From contig NC_052138.2 in NCBI RefSeq assembly GCF_016086655.4, positions 18,476,001 to 18,540,000 of the forward strand: a stretch of 64,000 nucleotides of DNA, written 5' to 3'. The position numbers and the translations under genes were made by a program. This document shows positions 25,490-37,635 of this stretch, one piece after another. Numbering within the stretch: the stretch's first letter is position 1; every line of letters begins with the position of its first letter. This DNA is from Lepeophtheirus salmonis. Lineage: Eukaryota; Arthropoda; Copepoda; Siphonostomatoida; Caligidae. Below the pieces are notes generated by a model. The model made no database searches, was not told the DNA's origin, and worked only from the letters and a program-made list of their open reading frames with translations.

Positions 25490-25690
25490 TAAAAATGACG
25501 TGGTAATCCTAACAAATTTGAAGAACGTTTAGGAGAGAGTTTTCATGACATTTTATTAGGTTAGCTACAAGCATTAACGCAAACCTCTCTTCGTATCTTG
25601 TAAGAATATTTACAGGAACAGTTGCTAATCCCTTTTTGGGGGAGGAGGGATTGAGAATCCTACAAGGTACTGAAGCTCCCTCAAAACTTT
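25490..25690 (+). repeat. RepA copy, truncated, second of the pair
   Basis: It opens with the RepA head ACGTGGTAATCCTAACAAA, then TTTGAAGAACGTTTAGGAG, TTCATGACATTTTATTAGG and TTAGCTACAAGC. Similarity fades after about 25620. The short frames on the minus strand at 25509-25916 run through this repeat and are not considered genes. Confidence 0.5.
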
Positions 25691-26976
25691 TATCATATAA
25701 ATACAAATAAACCTATTTATATAAGTAAAGGTGTTGATATTTTGTAGATAATTCCCCTAAATAATCAAAGCTAGCAACGTCCTTAAATAGCAACCCAACT
25801 ATAAGCCAAAGGGCGAAACAAACACAACGTAATTCATATTTGTACAAAGTATTGTCCTTAGCGACACTTTTTTGTGCAGTAGCTGCGTTGATTATAACTC
25901 CATAACTAGGCTCCATGAAACCCTCCTTTTAACTGAATTAACAAGGTAAACTCTACAAAGAGAAGAAAAAATTGGGTACGGCATATGGAAAACAGAAGAA
26001 AATATATATAGTGACGTCATATGTGGTATCATAAAAAGTGGCATCTTGTTTAAGAAAGAAAAATCACAAGGACCCTGATTCTACTCATGCTAACAAGTGT
26101 CTTCTCCCACTTTGTTTTAAATATATAGGCAGAAATTATTCCGTTTTTCATAAACATCTACACCTCCAAATAAATACTCAGATTTACTCGACGTTTTTCA
26201 AGTGCACATGCACTAGTGGTTAATTTATACTTCAATTTTATCTCCTTACAATTTCCATGAATAATGACAGCAGCTTCGGAAAAGAAAAAAACACTTTTCC
26301 AATTACTAACTACAAAAATACTCACACTGGAGAAAAGGCTTAGAATTTACGACTCAAATTATATAAATTTTGTATTTGGTCAAGCTTAAAATAATCATAA
26401 ATTTTTCCGGAGGAGGCTTTCAATTAATTCCTTCTTGGCAAAAGGCTTCAGGAACCATCATCTCCTATAAGAATATATTGATTTTCTTCAATAAAATGGT
26501 TTGTTAGTTGTGATATGATGAAATAATCTTATTTATAGGAGAGGATGTCTGCAACTTTTTTGGCTTCATTTCCACAGAGGACTCATGACTTTAAGTCGTT
26601 AGAATAAATTTATTCGAAAATAAAAGATATATTACTTCCTTTGGATATAAATGATCCGGTTTCTTGAAAAAAAAAAAAAAAAACTCGAGACAAAGTTACC
26701 ATCGGTCAATCTTTAATCCAAAGTCGAGTAACTGTTCATATTTATAAAATTTTGCTTTGCTTTTTCAATCAAATTAAATTTTTATGTACATTTATAATTA
26801 TTAATTCATTTTAATGAACAGTTAGTTAGTAAAAGATAATGGTCTAATTTTTGCATTGTTTCCCAAGCTTGATCTAACACTAAATTTAAAACGTTTTTAT
26901 ACTTCATTTACAAAATTATTGAGCCAAACTTAACAAATAATAGATTTTTGAGAAGAAATATATTGTTTTTTAAGTA
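25691..26976. other. Noncoding spacer with a RepA tail fragment
   Basis: Between about 26225 and 26345 the order TTATCTCCTTACAATTTCCA, ATGAATAATGACAGCAGCTT and CACACTGGAG resembles the RepA tail. A 17-A run lies near 26667-26683. Nothing else is supported. Confidence 0.4.
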
Positions 26977-28172
26977 TACAGGGTAAGGCAGCAAAACGTG
27001 GACTCCAGAGATTGATTTACAAATACATCAATAATTTTATATTTTCAAGAATAGCAAAAAATTATGTTAACAAAACATGATGACAAGTTTTTTGGAAAAA
27101 AATCAATTTAAATCACATCCTTTACACGTCACCTGAAGGCCCTGCAGAAGTTGATGAAAAATTCGTCTGACAAGTTGTCCCATGCAGCCACTATGGAGGA
27201 CGTCAGTGAGTCCACATTTGGTCCTGTTGGTATCCCTCTCCAAAGAAAAGTCGAGTGGGTTCTAATATGTTGATGAAACGAATCCTTTCTCTTTAAACCA
27301 GAATCAAGCCATGTTACCTCTGCATAACTTTTGGTACTTGGTAGCCATGTAAGCAGGGGCGACGTCCACACGTAGTTACCATCCTGGTAGTTGATCTTCA
27401 GCCATGGCAAGAAAGTTTATCTAAGCACCTTATAGTAAGCCATCTGGCCGATTTTTCTTTCCATTGGAGGCCACAGCACCGAGGACTATTATTTGGGCCG
27501 GATATTTGGTGTCGTAAATCCTTGGACTTCTTTATTTGTTTATTCTAGCCAGCCATCGTTCTGGCTGTTGTAGAACTGATCCACTGTAAAAATCTTCTTG
27601 TCACATAAAATTTTCATAATTGACACATGTATTGATCCATTTGAGAATTTTCTTGTATCTCTCGAGCTTCGTGGCTTTTATGCCCCCTGTCAGAAGGTGG
27701 TGTGGGGTCCGAGTGAAATAAACTAATTCAGCCCTATTACAGCCCTCCTGATGGTCCTTGGAGAGACAAAGAAGTCGTTGGCGAGGCAATACATTGACTT
27801 ATTGGAATCCTTCTTCAAACTTAGAAAGAATTTCTTATCCCTCTTTAAGTTATGCCCTCCACTTTCTGACATTCGGCAAAGGTTTTCTCCGTTTTTTTGT
27901 TTTTTTTCATCTTGACCAACTTAAAAACCAGGCTCCTAAAACACTTATAAATGTCCGTAATCTTCATCACATCAACTCCAGCATTTAGGAGATCTGAGGT
28001 GCGCTGCTTTTTTGCTTGTTGCTTCCTCATGATGAAATGACTAAAGGATTTGTATATTGTTTATGTAAAAAGGATGGTGGAAACAGAATAACAAAAAATA
28101 ATCACTAAATATTTCATGATAATAAGAAAATAAACCATAATTAACAGTACAAGTTTTGCTGCCTTCCCTATA
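26977..28172 (-). mobile_element. Tc1/mariner element with both terminal repeats
   Basis: The left end TACAGGGTAAGGCAGCAAAACG (26977-26998) and the right end TTTTGCTGCCTTCCCTATA (28154-28172) are inverted repeats. TA dinucleotides sit at both edges, as expected for TA target duplication. The total length of about 1.2 kb is typical of a complete mariner-size element. The transposase reading lies on the minus strand between about 28030 and 27129 and is broken. It is one insertion; a deleted relative with the same ends is at 44785-45225. Confidence 0.85.
27129..28030 (-). pseudogene. Broken Tc1/mariner transposase
   Basis: The minus strand starts MRKQQAKKQRTSDLLNAGVD with a helix-turn-helix (KITDIYKCFRSLVFKLVKMK) at 28030-27900. 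ARTPHHLL-like and IKATKLERYKKIL blocks follow at about 27700-27650. DKKIFTVDQFYNSQNDGWL (about 27600-27545) holds the first catalytic Asp motif. IIVLGAVASNGKK is at about 27495-27455. INYQDGNYVWT then shifts frame to the second Asp in DVAPAYMATKYQKLC (about 27375-27325). It continues with NPLDFSL (third Asp), PNVDSLTSSIVAAW and a C-terminal INFCRAFR at about 27140. There are several frame changes and in-frame stops, and part of the region after VASNGKK is lost. A working product of the usual length of about 340 residues is not possible. Confidence 0.85.
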
Positions 28173-28689
28173 TTTAGTCCATTTTTCCATGAAGACTCCT
28201 TTAAGATCCATACTTTTAGGTTTTAACATTTGATTTTGACTGATGGATTACACTATGCAACAACTTGTTTACACAGGTTTTAGGATAATTTTATTGATAT
28301 ATTTATGACAATGAATTGACATTTTAATTTTATAAATTTTGCTTTTGTGTTTAACAGTTTGATCTTTTGTGAAATTATTATTATTCAAACTCATATTCTT
28401 GTGAAAAATAGGCAAATCTAGAAACCTTAAATATTAATTATACACATAAGCTTCCAGTTTAAAAAAAAGAAGAAAAATAGAGGTTTACATTCATTTAGGT
28501 ACAAACTTTTTATACATAGAAAAGCAGTAACATTTAAGAAAAAGCTGCCTTTTTCTAAAAAGGCTTTCTACATTTTAAATAACTAATAAAACCTGATTAT
28601 GTATATAACATAAAACAAATAAACACTAGAATACCTTTAAAAATGTTTAAATTTACAGTAATTAATTTGTTAGATCTTGAAAGAAAAAG
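28173..28689. other. AT-rich noncoding spacer
   Basis: No feature recognised. Confidence 0.5.
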
Positions 28690-29298
28690 GAATTGGCTAT
28701 TTTTTTTTTAAACAAAAAATTTTAAAAAATTCGAACTATAAATTTTTTAGGAAAAAATTTAAAAAATCATATATTCTAAAAAAAATTTCAAATATTAACT
28801 CAAAATTTAATAAATTAATTTTTCTGGAAAAAAATTCATAGCTATTTATAAAAAAATTGAATATTTTGGGAAAAAATTTCAATAGATAATTTTCAAATAT
28901 TGCATTTTACGGGGAAAAAAATTAAAAATTCATATTTATTTACAAAAAAATAAAAATTTCAAAAAAATAAAAATTCATATTTATTTACAAAAAAAAAAAA
29001 AAAAATACAAAAAAACAATTTTTTTAATTCATATTTATTTACAAAAAAAAATAAAACAATTTTTTAATGAAAAATCTGAAAAATACATAGATTCTACGAG
29101 AAAATTAAATTTTTTGGAAAAAAATTTGAAAAAATTAAATTAAATTAAAAAATTACTTTTTTTGAAAAAATAAAATCAAGTAATAAATTTAAAAAAGAAA
29201 TAAAGTATTAAATTTCTAAAAAAATCAATAATTAAATTTTTTTTTAAATCAATAATTAAATTTACAGTGTTTCCAGCCATTCTCTGCATGCGCCCTTG
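28690..29298 (-). repeat. RepB copy with internal tandem words
   Basis: Reading the minus strand from 29298, the start CAAGGGCGCATGCAGAGAATGG resembles the RepB start at 47334 (CAAGGGCGTCTGCAGGGAG). The rest is the same A/T-only interior. The word ATTCATATTTATTTAC recurs at about 28928, 28974 and 29028, a loose tandem array with spacing near 45-55 bp. The left boundary is uncertain. No coding potential. Confidence 0.5.
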
Positions 29299-30999
29299 TT
29301 ACCGATCCTCCCAAAAAATCAGGAAGACAGGAATATGAGAGCTTATGAATTGATCATTTTTAATCGAAAAAGGATCGAAATAGCTATGACAACTTAGGAA
29401 AATATTCTTGTCTTGAAACAGTAGTTTACATTGAATCTTGACAACTATTCTGTTCTACCCTTATTAAATCAGTGTTATCCAGTATTTTGTGCAGATACCT
29501 ATGTAGACAAGTTCCAATGTACTACGTATATCATACTTATATGTAGACAGTGACTCTCAAAAAATAAAGAATATATATTTTTTTTAATTAACAAGAAGAT
29601 ACACACTACATAGGGACCACATATATTTATTGGTCCAAAAATATACCACCAGGATTTTATTGTTAGTTAAATATTGCATATATACTTTCTCTTTTTGAGT
29701 GTGGGATCCAACTATCTACAACACTCAGAAGGTCTGAATTTGAACAACGGGATGCTAGTTTAATAGCCTTACACGTCACCTTCTCCCTAAAAGCCTCCAA
29801 ATTAATCTCCCTGCATGTGCCATTTATTCTTATTTATAAAACTTGGTAGGAATATGTGTACACACAAAGATTGAAGACATTTATTTATATTTTTTTTACT
29901 AATCCTTTTTGGCAAATAATTTTTCCCCAAATATGTTTTCATTAGTTTCTTATAAATTAATTACCTTTTAGTGCTATCTTTTTTCCTTTCTAGGAACATA
30001 ATTTAATGCGTACTTTTATTATGGATCATATCATTTAACTTTTTTTTATAGTTGCTGTAAACTCCTTTACCGCCTTTTTTCAGTAGTATTATAATATGAT
30101 AATTTTTTCCGTGTAAACATTTTTCATTTCAATATTATAAAAATGACAATTTGTCTCTATTTCCCTTTCGTTTTATTTTTATTATGTAAAAGTACGAGGG
30201 TTTATCATTCCCTGGAAAATTGTCATTGAGTAGGATCCCGGGAAATCTTTATTTAAATCGAGGGATCTTGTTAGTAAATAATAATCACTGTTTAACGAAA
30301 GGATTTATATTTTAAAGAGTAATTATAAATTTTTAATTAATATATATTATTCAAGTTGTTTTTTAGACCTTGCACGTACAGTTTCTTTTAAATTCCATAA
30401 CACAATCCGACCCGCCAAAAAAAAAAAAATAATAATAAGTGATGAACAAGCTAATTTTTGGTGGATTATTTTTTATATAATCTACATTAATAAAGCAAAT
30501 TTTATCTGGATGTTTGGATGTTTTCCTTAAGGTCATTTTTGATTGTATCATAGTACAGCACATACACTTGATCTCAGAAATAACAAAGCAATTGAGAGTG
30601 TGCGTCCTATTAAAAAAAAAGGAATATTTATGTATAGAGCTGTAAAAAAACAGTATGTAAAAATGAATGAAGTATCGGATTTGTTTAGGCCAATTCATAT
30701 TTTATACACCTCTATACAGTATAGAGTTGTATAAATGAATGATTGAGTACTCATTTTTAAGAAGGAGTGAGTGTAACTAAAGCTCATGTTAAAAAAAAAG
30801 GAGGGCGTATATAAAATGAAAAATAATAAACTTGACCATAGATGAGGTATAGCAACGAGAGTGTGTACCTTAAGCTCAGTGCCTCATATTAAAAAGAACA
30901 GGGATTTCCATATTCATTTAGTTGTATATCCTAAGCATATTTTACCATACGAGTTGTGTATTTTTTGGCAGCCTAAACGATTTGTTTTAATTTCTCAAC
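29299..30999. other. Noncoding spacer
   Basis: The longest open frame of the window lies here on the minus strand (30363-30698, 111 codons). It is Phe/Tyr/Lys-rich, part of it is a homopolymer translation, and it resembles no family I know, so I do not call a gene. Words such as ATAGAGTTGTATAAATGAATGA recur here and elsewhere (4165, 31870, 33135), hinting at another old repeat. Confidence 0.45.
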
Positions 31000-31135
31000 C
31001 TAAAATCATTATTATTTCATTCTTAAGGAGATAAAATCTAAGTATTGAGTAATAATGTTTGAGTGTGTTCATGAAAAACGGGGATTAACACTGAGGATTA
31101 CTTGGGGAGATATCTCCTAGATAAAAAAAAAGTTT
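31000..31135 (-). repeat. RepA tail fragment
   Basis: On the minus strand: TCCTCAGTGTTAATCCCCGT, TTTTCATGAACACACTCAAA, ACTTAGATTTTATCTCCTTA and AGAATGAAATAATAATGATT. This is the RepA tail order. Confidence 0.5.
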
Positions 31136-31917
31136 GTCAGTTCGTCGACACCTCATAATGCAGTGCTCTAACCTCTAGTGGCATTGTATATGCAGGACTT
31201 CCCGAGAAACGAAATATTTCTCCAGATTTTTTCCTAGGTGTAGAACTAAGGGACATCCCGGGAAAACGGATTCTCAAGAGAGAATCCCTAATAGGTATGT
31301 AAAAAAAAAGAGTTTTGATCATAAGTCTTATAAACTGTTTTTATGTGTACATATCGCTATGAATTTAGTTCATATTTTATTTTTGTGCTTATTAAAAACA
31401 CTGAAAAAAAGTTACTGTAGTAATATCTTTAAGTAATAATGCCTTATACTTTTAAAAATGAGAGGGGGGGGGGCGGAGGGAAGAATAGAGAAGTCGTTAA
31501 TATAAAAAAGAAGAAAAAACACAACATATATGCAAACGAATTTATCTGATGTAAAAAAGTAATTGAAAGACTAGGTTGCGTTGCGGAAAGAAGTAAGTAC
31601 ATACAAGGAGAAGGAAAAAACTCATTTACAGAATTGTAGAGTAAAAAACAACAACAACATAGTCATTATACTTTAATGACTCTATTTATAAATATTCGTA
31701 AATTTATGGTAACAGAGCTGATAAAAAGAGTTTTCCCTATGATATGCCTGTAGGCAGTTCTTGTTGTAAACAAGAACATATCCAAAGAGGAGTAAAAAGG
31801 CTAGGGAAAAGTCCTTTGATGAAAAGTTGAACAAGTATACTTAACATTTTTTAAACGAAAAAGTATGAACAGAGTTGTATAAAATATAACCTATCTCCCT
31901 GGGAAAAAAAAAATTAA
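31136..31917. other. Noncoding spacer
   Basis: Contains a ten-G run followed by CGGAGGG (31464-31480), a possible G-quadruplex. No gene is supported. Confidence 0.45.
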
Positions 31918-32060
31918 AATGGTATGGTAATACCCCTGACAATTGTAAACATGTTTGGATTACGAAGAGCTTTGTTATTATGACCTTTTTATTAGATTCG
32001 ATGCGGGCAGTTATGAGAGTAGGAAAATAAACACAAATAGCACTCTGTATTTGACGAATT
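31918..32060 (+). repeat. RepA head fragment
   Basis: Matches the RepA head: GGTATGGTAATACCCCTGAC, ACATGTTTGGATTACGAAG, TTATTAGATTCGATGCGGGC, then AGTTATGAGAGTAGGAAAAT and AGCACTCTGTA. Confidence 0.5.
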
Positions 32061-32575
32061 TGACACTTTGACAAATGACCACTTTTCCAAACGAAATTAA
32101 TAGACATACTTGAAGATAATTATATTCAGAGGCGAAGGAAATAAACTAAAATCAATCTTAATATCTATCAAGGACGGTTCTAAGACACTTTACCGAACTA
32201 AAACTTTGCCGAATGTCATTTTTGCGAACGAAACAAAAATATCAAATATATTTAATGATAGTTATAAGGTCTTAAGTAAACGATTGATTCATTCGCATTG
32301 TAATAAGTAAAATTAGTGTAACATAATTAGCAATCGTAAATACATAGTAATGCAGTATGAATCATCATCTAATATGTTTAATATCTTTTTCTATCATGGG
32401 TTTGTTCGGCAATAAAGTTTTCATCAAAGTGTCAAAGAACAAGCAGGGGAATAGCTCCTTAGATGTATCTTCAATTCCACTCGGGGTCCAACGAAGGCTT
32501 ACACTTGTAACTAGGATTGTAAATTGTAGATATTTCCGCTATGTGAAAAAAAAACAAAAGAAACTGAATATTAAT
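32061..32575. other. Noncoding spacer, partly RepA-like
   Basis: The section 32430-32520 (AGCAGGGGAATAGCTCCTTA, TCCACTCGGGGTCCAACGAA, GGCTTACACTTGTAACTAGG) resembles the middle of RepA, so the open frames at 32110-32310 and 32357-32596 run through repeat material and are not called. Confidence 0.4.
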
Positions 32576-32945
32576 ATGGTAACCCTGAAAATTTGATAAA
32601 TGTTTAAGAGGGAGCAGCTTAGCTGTCATGACGTTAATTAACTACAATCAGCCCTGAGATTAAGGGAATAATTATTAGTCCCACAAGATATCAGCCAAGA
32701 ACATAAATAGAGAATTACTCCATTTTGCTCGTTGATTCTACTCTGAGTCCAACAGGGACTTTTACTTATAACTCTCCAACAAATCCCCAGTGTTACACTC
32801 TCTCTCATTCATTAGCAAAAACACTCTCAATTATATTTTATACTTCGATTTTCTCTCCTCAAGAATGGAATAATAAGCAGAACAGCTTTAGAAAATAAGA
32901 AATACATTACAACTCGCACGTTAAAAATGCTTAGGATTTACAATC
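32576..32945 (+). repeat. RepA copy, one of the most complete
   Basis: The whole order is present: GGTAACCCTGAAAATTTGAT, AAGAGGGAGCAGCTTAGCTG, TCATGACGTTAATTAACTAC, GATTCTACTCTGAGTCCAAC and AGGGACTTTTACTTATAACT. The copy closes with TCTCCTCAAGAATGGAATAA, AGCAGAACAGCTTTAGAAAA, then ACTCGCACGTTAAAAATGC. About 365 bp. It serves well as a reference copy for the family. Confidence 0.65.
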
Positions 32946-33245
32946 TTCCTCATAACTTCATAAAAAATTGTCACTGTTTTTCTTCGTGTTTCATGAACAA
33001 ATGAACTAGTAATAACTTTATTTCGAGATGTTCTCGCTTAAAGAATGTAATAAAATGATCACCGCCTTGGGAAATAGATAACAGTCTTCAAATTGCCAGC
33101 TTTAAAATTATCACACGCAGTAAGTGCATAATTCATACAACTCTAATTTAAGAAGTAGTGCATGAATACTAGTATTACAAAAATACTCATCAAGGCAAAT
33201 TGTAATATTCGCTAATTTTGTATGAGGTTATACTGGAAGAATATA

Positions 33246-33519
33246 CTGATTTTAGATATGCTCAGAACTGCAAATTCCCTTTGCAGAATACAAACATTCA
33301 TTAAAATAATTGAATCACAATTTCAATTATAAATTTGTGAAATGTAGTTTAAAAAACCACAAATGAATCCACGATTAGTGACCAAAATTTTCAAATATCA
33401 TAGGTAATTTGATTACTTATGAGACCATTTGACAATTACTAGATTGCCTTCTCAAACCATCATAGTGAAATACTGTTCAGGGCATATCTAAAAAATTTGC
33501 AAACTCATACTAAAATCAG
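33246..33519. repeat. Inverted-repeat pair, possible MITE
   Basis: CTGATTTTAGATATGCTCAG (33246 on) and, reversed from 33519, CTGATTTTAGTATGAGTTTG share about 20 of the first 30 positions with small shifts, including a later CTGCAAATT/TTGCAAATT match. No target duplication was verified and nothing is coded. Confidence 0.35.
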
Positions 33520-34340
33520 ATTAAAATTTGGAAAGTACATGGAGAGAAGACAAAACTACATATAATCCAAAGACATTCTACATTCATACTTTCAATGGGC
33601 ATATTCATGCTTTACATTTCAAAAACAGGGATCACTCTAATATACTATATATGCTGACCTGGACACTCATTTCAACATATCACTCGGTAGATATTTACAT
33701 ACATATGTCTGTACATACATGTTTAAAAAAAGATTATCTGCAGTTGACAATTTTTATGCTCATTTTTTCTTCGTTGTTATTTCACCAGGAGGAGTGAAGA
33801 AGATGTGATCAATCCAGTCTTTTCTGTCCACTTATATAAATGTAAACTTTTTTGTTATTGTAGAATTGTAAAATTCTGTCATTTGCACACTTCCCTCCTA
33901 CGGGGTTTTTATTTCTGCTCATCCATTTTTGTAGATTTTGGACATAGGGAACTTAAACGTCATAGATCTTTAGCATATATATTTCCCAGGGGAAATTTTA
34001 TGTAAAAACTCCTAAAAAAGGGGGAAAAAATTATACATTGGTTTTCCCCGTATTGGTCAGATTGAGTTGTACCAATTAGATATCAATGTTGAAATTGTAG
34101 TACTATAATTAATCTATCCGTCCTAAAAAAATTGAGATCAATATACATGTAATATGTATTTTTAATTCTCTAGGTGTGATTTGGTTTCATTGATTTCAGG
34201 CTAATTATTTCTCTCCAGCACGTTGTCTGTATAGGTAGCTACGCAGCTCCATTACGCAAAAAGTGTGCATTGTTTAAATGAGTACATATATTGGTTGATT
34301 ATAAAGAGTACAACAGAGATTTTGTTCTCATACAAGTATT
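33520..34340. other. Noncoding spacer
   Basis: Frames at 33528-33797 and 33805-34005 (+) are open but show no similarity or domain. Nothing else was recognised. Confidence 0.45.
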
Positions 34341-35010
34341 CTACAGAGGGGGGACCCAAAACTTGCAGTAGCGTTAAATTACGATTTTTTCCTATTCTTT
34401 TTAATTGTGATGTTTTCTTACACAACCAAACAACATCTGAAACAAAATAAACAAGTTTTGTTTCTATCACATGTCTCTATGTATAAAAATGTCAGAGCAA
34501 CAAACAAAAAGATAATGTGCGGGTGTCAGTGCTGAGAAGGCTAAAGAGACCCATGGAATATCCATCAGGATAAACTACAACATTAAAAAGTCAATAATAG
34601 CCTCATGGAGACAAGAAGAATCAAAACTTCTGCAGCAACAATTTTTCCAACGTCCGGCCTGCCTCCATGTAAGCTTCCACCAGCCTGACCTCAACCCCCG
34701 GACTTTGCAGCTTAGGGTGTCTTGAAGAAGAATATCTGTTGCACCTCTCATCCAAATTTGGATTATCTACGAGTAGCCATCATGACAGTGTGGTATGTCA
34801 TGGAAACAGCCTTCATCATCAAGTTCGGCCAATTTGTTCGCCGTCGTGTTGAGGGTGTTATTGAATAATAAGGAGGATATATTGAATAAAAATATAGGTA
34901 ATTTTTGTAGCCAAACATATGACAAATTAGTTTACATGCGTCTTTTCTTAATTCCACAAAAATCACATTTTTGTAGTTTAGTCAGATACTACAAGTTTTC
35001 GGGATAAATG
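34341..35010 (+). mobile_element. Internally deleted Tc1/mariner element, second copy
   Basis: The terminal inverted repeats are GGGGGGACCCAAAACTTGC on the left (about 34349-34367) and CTACAAGTTTTCGGGATAAA on the right (34989-35008). On the + strand a start MSEQQTKR (near 34488) is followed by AEKAKETHGISIRINYNIKK. The reading then jumps to the C-terminal block PDLNPRTLQLRVSWKK, CTSHPNLDYLRVAIMTVWYV, FIIKFGQFVRRRVEGVIE and GGYIE. The architecture and sequence parallel the element at 9760-10450, so both come from one already-deleted ancestor. No catalytic domain. Confidence 0.78.
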
Positions 35011-36171
35011 ATTTATAGAACGTTTTTTTGTTTCCAGTCACTTCCTGTGACTGTACTGAAGACTTGATATAAAACCTTTAAACAAGAAATTTTTATTCAC
35101 TATAAGGCATCTGTTGTCAAAGCAATTTTGAATTTAAAATTTCCTTATTACTATTATCTTAATCTTTAAACAGATTGGTTCAAAACATATTGCTAATTAT
35201 ATTTTCTGCAAAAAAATACGACATTGAGGCTATGTAACATAGTGTGCGTTAATTATTCCAATTTTCACACCCTTGCGACTTTTATAGTAGCCAAAATTTC
35301 ATGCTAAAATTATCTTATCAAAGTTTTGACAAAATCTAAGATGGTGGACCTATCAAAACATTCCTTGCTTTTATATAGAATCATTTATTTTCTGGAACAT
35401 ACAAAATAAAATAATTATGATTATTTTCCCGCTAAAAAATTACAATTCCCTTCTCAAATACACACAATACACAACCTTGAACTCTAAATCACGATTATAT
35501 CAATACGTAATGTCGCATTTAGTTTGTTATACTAACATAATAAAGATATTCATTTATTTGAATACAGCAAAAGACATTAATTGAAAGCGAATAACAACGA
35601 TGAAAAAGATACTGACGAGAAGAACTGACTATTATCCTTATGTATAGTTCTTGTTTGAGCAGTGAGGTAGGAAATGTTGAGGTTTTGTGGTTGTTCCCCC
35701 CTCTCATTCCTTAAAGAACAAAATATCCGTAATTAAAACCCTCGTAATAACTTGTCAACCAACACAAGCGTTTTAAAAATACATATAATGTATTTACACG
35801 TATATGACATACCTTCCCTTAGAGATAAAATGGTTATTTGGAGGCTCAGGGCTTCTCCATGCTTTTAAGAATATATATTGTATTTATGATAGAGTTGGCA
35901 TTACTACATATATATATATATATATGTACCTAAATATAAGTATACATTTACTACAAATTATATAAAGATGTAAAATGGCTGTTGGACAAAATATCGAAAT
36001 CTAAAATCGTCTCATAATAAAACATGGAATAATGTTCTGAAACGGATAAATACAATGGTTAATTATTGTATTCGAATTACTTGAGCTTCTACATTTAGCC
36101 TGTAAAAGGGCAACCATAATAATTTCGATTACATTGAGCATAGATGAAAATAATAGGTATTTTTTAAAAGG
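35011..36171. other. Noncoding spacer
   Basis: AT-rich. Contains a (TA)n run at about 35908-35925. No gene supported. Confidence 0.5.
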
Positions 36172-36667
36172 AATCCACTATTCATACAATAGATAATCTT
36201 TTGTAATCTGTATTTCCTATTCTATAAGTGTGATCGGTTTACGCTAGATGGCGTTAGAAAGATGCGATTTCGTTCTAAAAAACTGTTGAGACAGTTGTTT
36301 GATTATAGTATTTTTTGAGCATGGACACCAGCATAGAGAAATGCGCAATATTTCGCAGTTTTTCAAAGCGAAAACGCAACCCAGGTGGCTGAAAATGTGA
36401 ATAAAGTTTATCGTCTTGATACTGTAAAAACCAATTACGCGCAATTTTGGTTACGTTGATTCCTTTCCGGTACTTTTGATGTCAAAGTTGCACCACGCTC
36501 CAAAAGGTCAAGTGTTAAAAATATGGATAAAATAATGGAAATTGTCGAGTCCGACTTTCGTGAAATACTATTTTGATTGCAAGGAGATAAACCCTAATTT
36601 TTTTTAAATCCATTAAACATTAATTGGAACAAAGTTGTAAAAAAATCCATTAAAAATAATGGATTTC
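36172..36667 (+). mobile_element. Deleted mariner with transposase N-terminus
   Basis: The left end AATCCACTATTCATACAATAG and right end AATAATGGATTT form a short imperfect inverted repeat. The second left block GCTAGATGGCGTTAGAAAG (36243 on) is shared with 54381-54740 and 9436-9664. The + strand reads the mariner helix-turn-helix region in one frame from about 36369: NATQVAENVNKVYRLDTVKT, NYAQFWLR, a stop, then SGTFDVKVAPRSKRSSVKNM, DKIMEIVESDFREILF. It ends there, without any catalytic domain. It shares its 3' coding cut-off with the copies at 8165 and 54381. Confidence 0.75.
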
Positions 36668-36714
36668 TTTGTACCATAACTTATATTACAATCCAACTTG
36701 ATGTTAAAAATACC

Positions 36715-37060
36715 GAAAATTAACGTGGTCACCTGGACAATTTGAAAAATATTTTGAAAGATAGCAGCTTAGCTGCTATGATGTGTCATTAAATTGGCTA
36801 TTATCACCTACGAGATCAAGGGGATAAAAAACACAAAGCCTACTTAGCATCTAACAATGATATAAGCAGGAATTACTTTAATATCAATTGAAACTTTACT
36901 CTAAGTCCTACATGGAATTACACTTATACCCTTTAGGTGTTACTCTTGTCATTTAGAGCACACACTCTCGTGGTTACACTTTATAGTTCATATTACTTAT
37001 ATATTTTCTTCTCAGGAATGAAATGATTATAAGAACAGATTTTAGAAAAAAAAACCCATA
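36715..37060 (+). repeat. RepA copy, nearly full length
   Basis: Contains AACGTGGTCACCTGGACAAT, TTTGAAAGATAGCAGCTTAG, TGATGTGTCATTAAATTGGC, ACTCTAAGTCCTACATGGAA, GCACACACTCTCGTGGTTAC and TTCTTCTCAGGAATGAAATG, then AGAACAGATTTTAGAAAAAA, in RepA order. Confidence 0.65.
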
Positions 37061-37635
37061 TTTATAGGTAGAATGCCGTTCCTTCTAAGATTATGGTATT
37101 ATTTTCATCTATTACAATGAGTTATAATAATCTTATTTAATTACTAAATGATCTTAAATAGATATATATATCACCATTTTTACTGAAATCTAGGAAAGTT
37201 GTCCTTTGGGAAACTTGTAGTGAGATAAATTGCAGTATGATAAACGAACAGAGGTAAAATTTTGTATGTGGAACGTTTTCCGTTGGCTGTCTTTTATTTA
37301 ATATAAATAATGAGGTTTTATAAATCTTATAATAGAGTATTTCTAAATTATTTTACTATGATTTGAATGAATATATATATTCTGATATGTTAAGCTGCTC
37401 TGATGGGTGTATTTAGTGTCTATGAGGATAACACTTATAAACAATATTCTTCCATGAATAAGTGACTTTTGTAGCCACAAAACTTCATGCATTGTTTTGG
37501 TAGCTCAGAAATATGATAACTTTTTTCTGTATAAAAGACAATATTTATTCTTACTTCTTTATTAATGACAATTTTGTTGCACATAAATTTGGGTTGGGTT
37601 TGTTATGTCATCTGTGAGCCAATATTTTAATTATG
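37061..37635. other. Noncoding spacer
   Basis: AT-rich; nothing recognised. Confidence 0.5.

Noticed and set aside
28920..29060. CRISPR-like or satellite array
   Set aside because: Only three loose copies of an A/T-only word with variable spacing inside RepB. It is low complexity, and CRISPR is not expected in a eukaryote.
30363..30698. 111-codon open frame on the minus strand, the longest in the window
   Set aside because: The translation is Phe/Tyr/Lys-rich, includes residues from an A/T homopolymer, has no recognisable domain, and the surrounding sequence shows no gene structure.
31464..31480. G-quadruplex regulatory element
   Set aside because: It is a simple G-run without gene context. 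It was noted in the spacer entry only.
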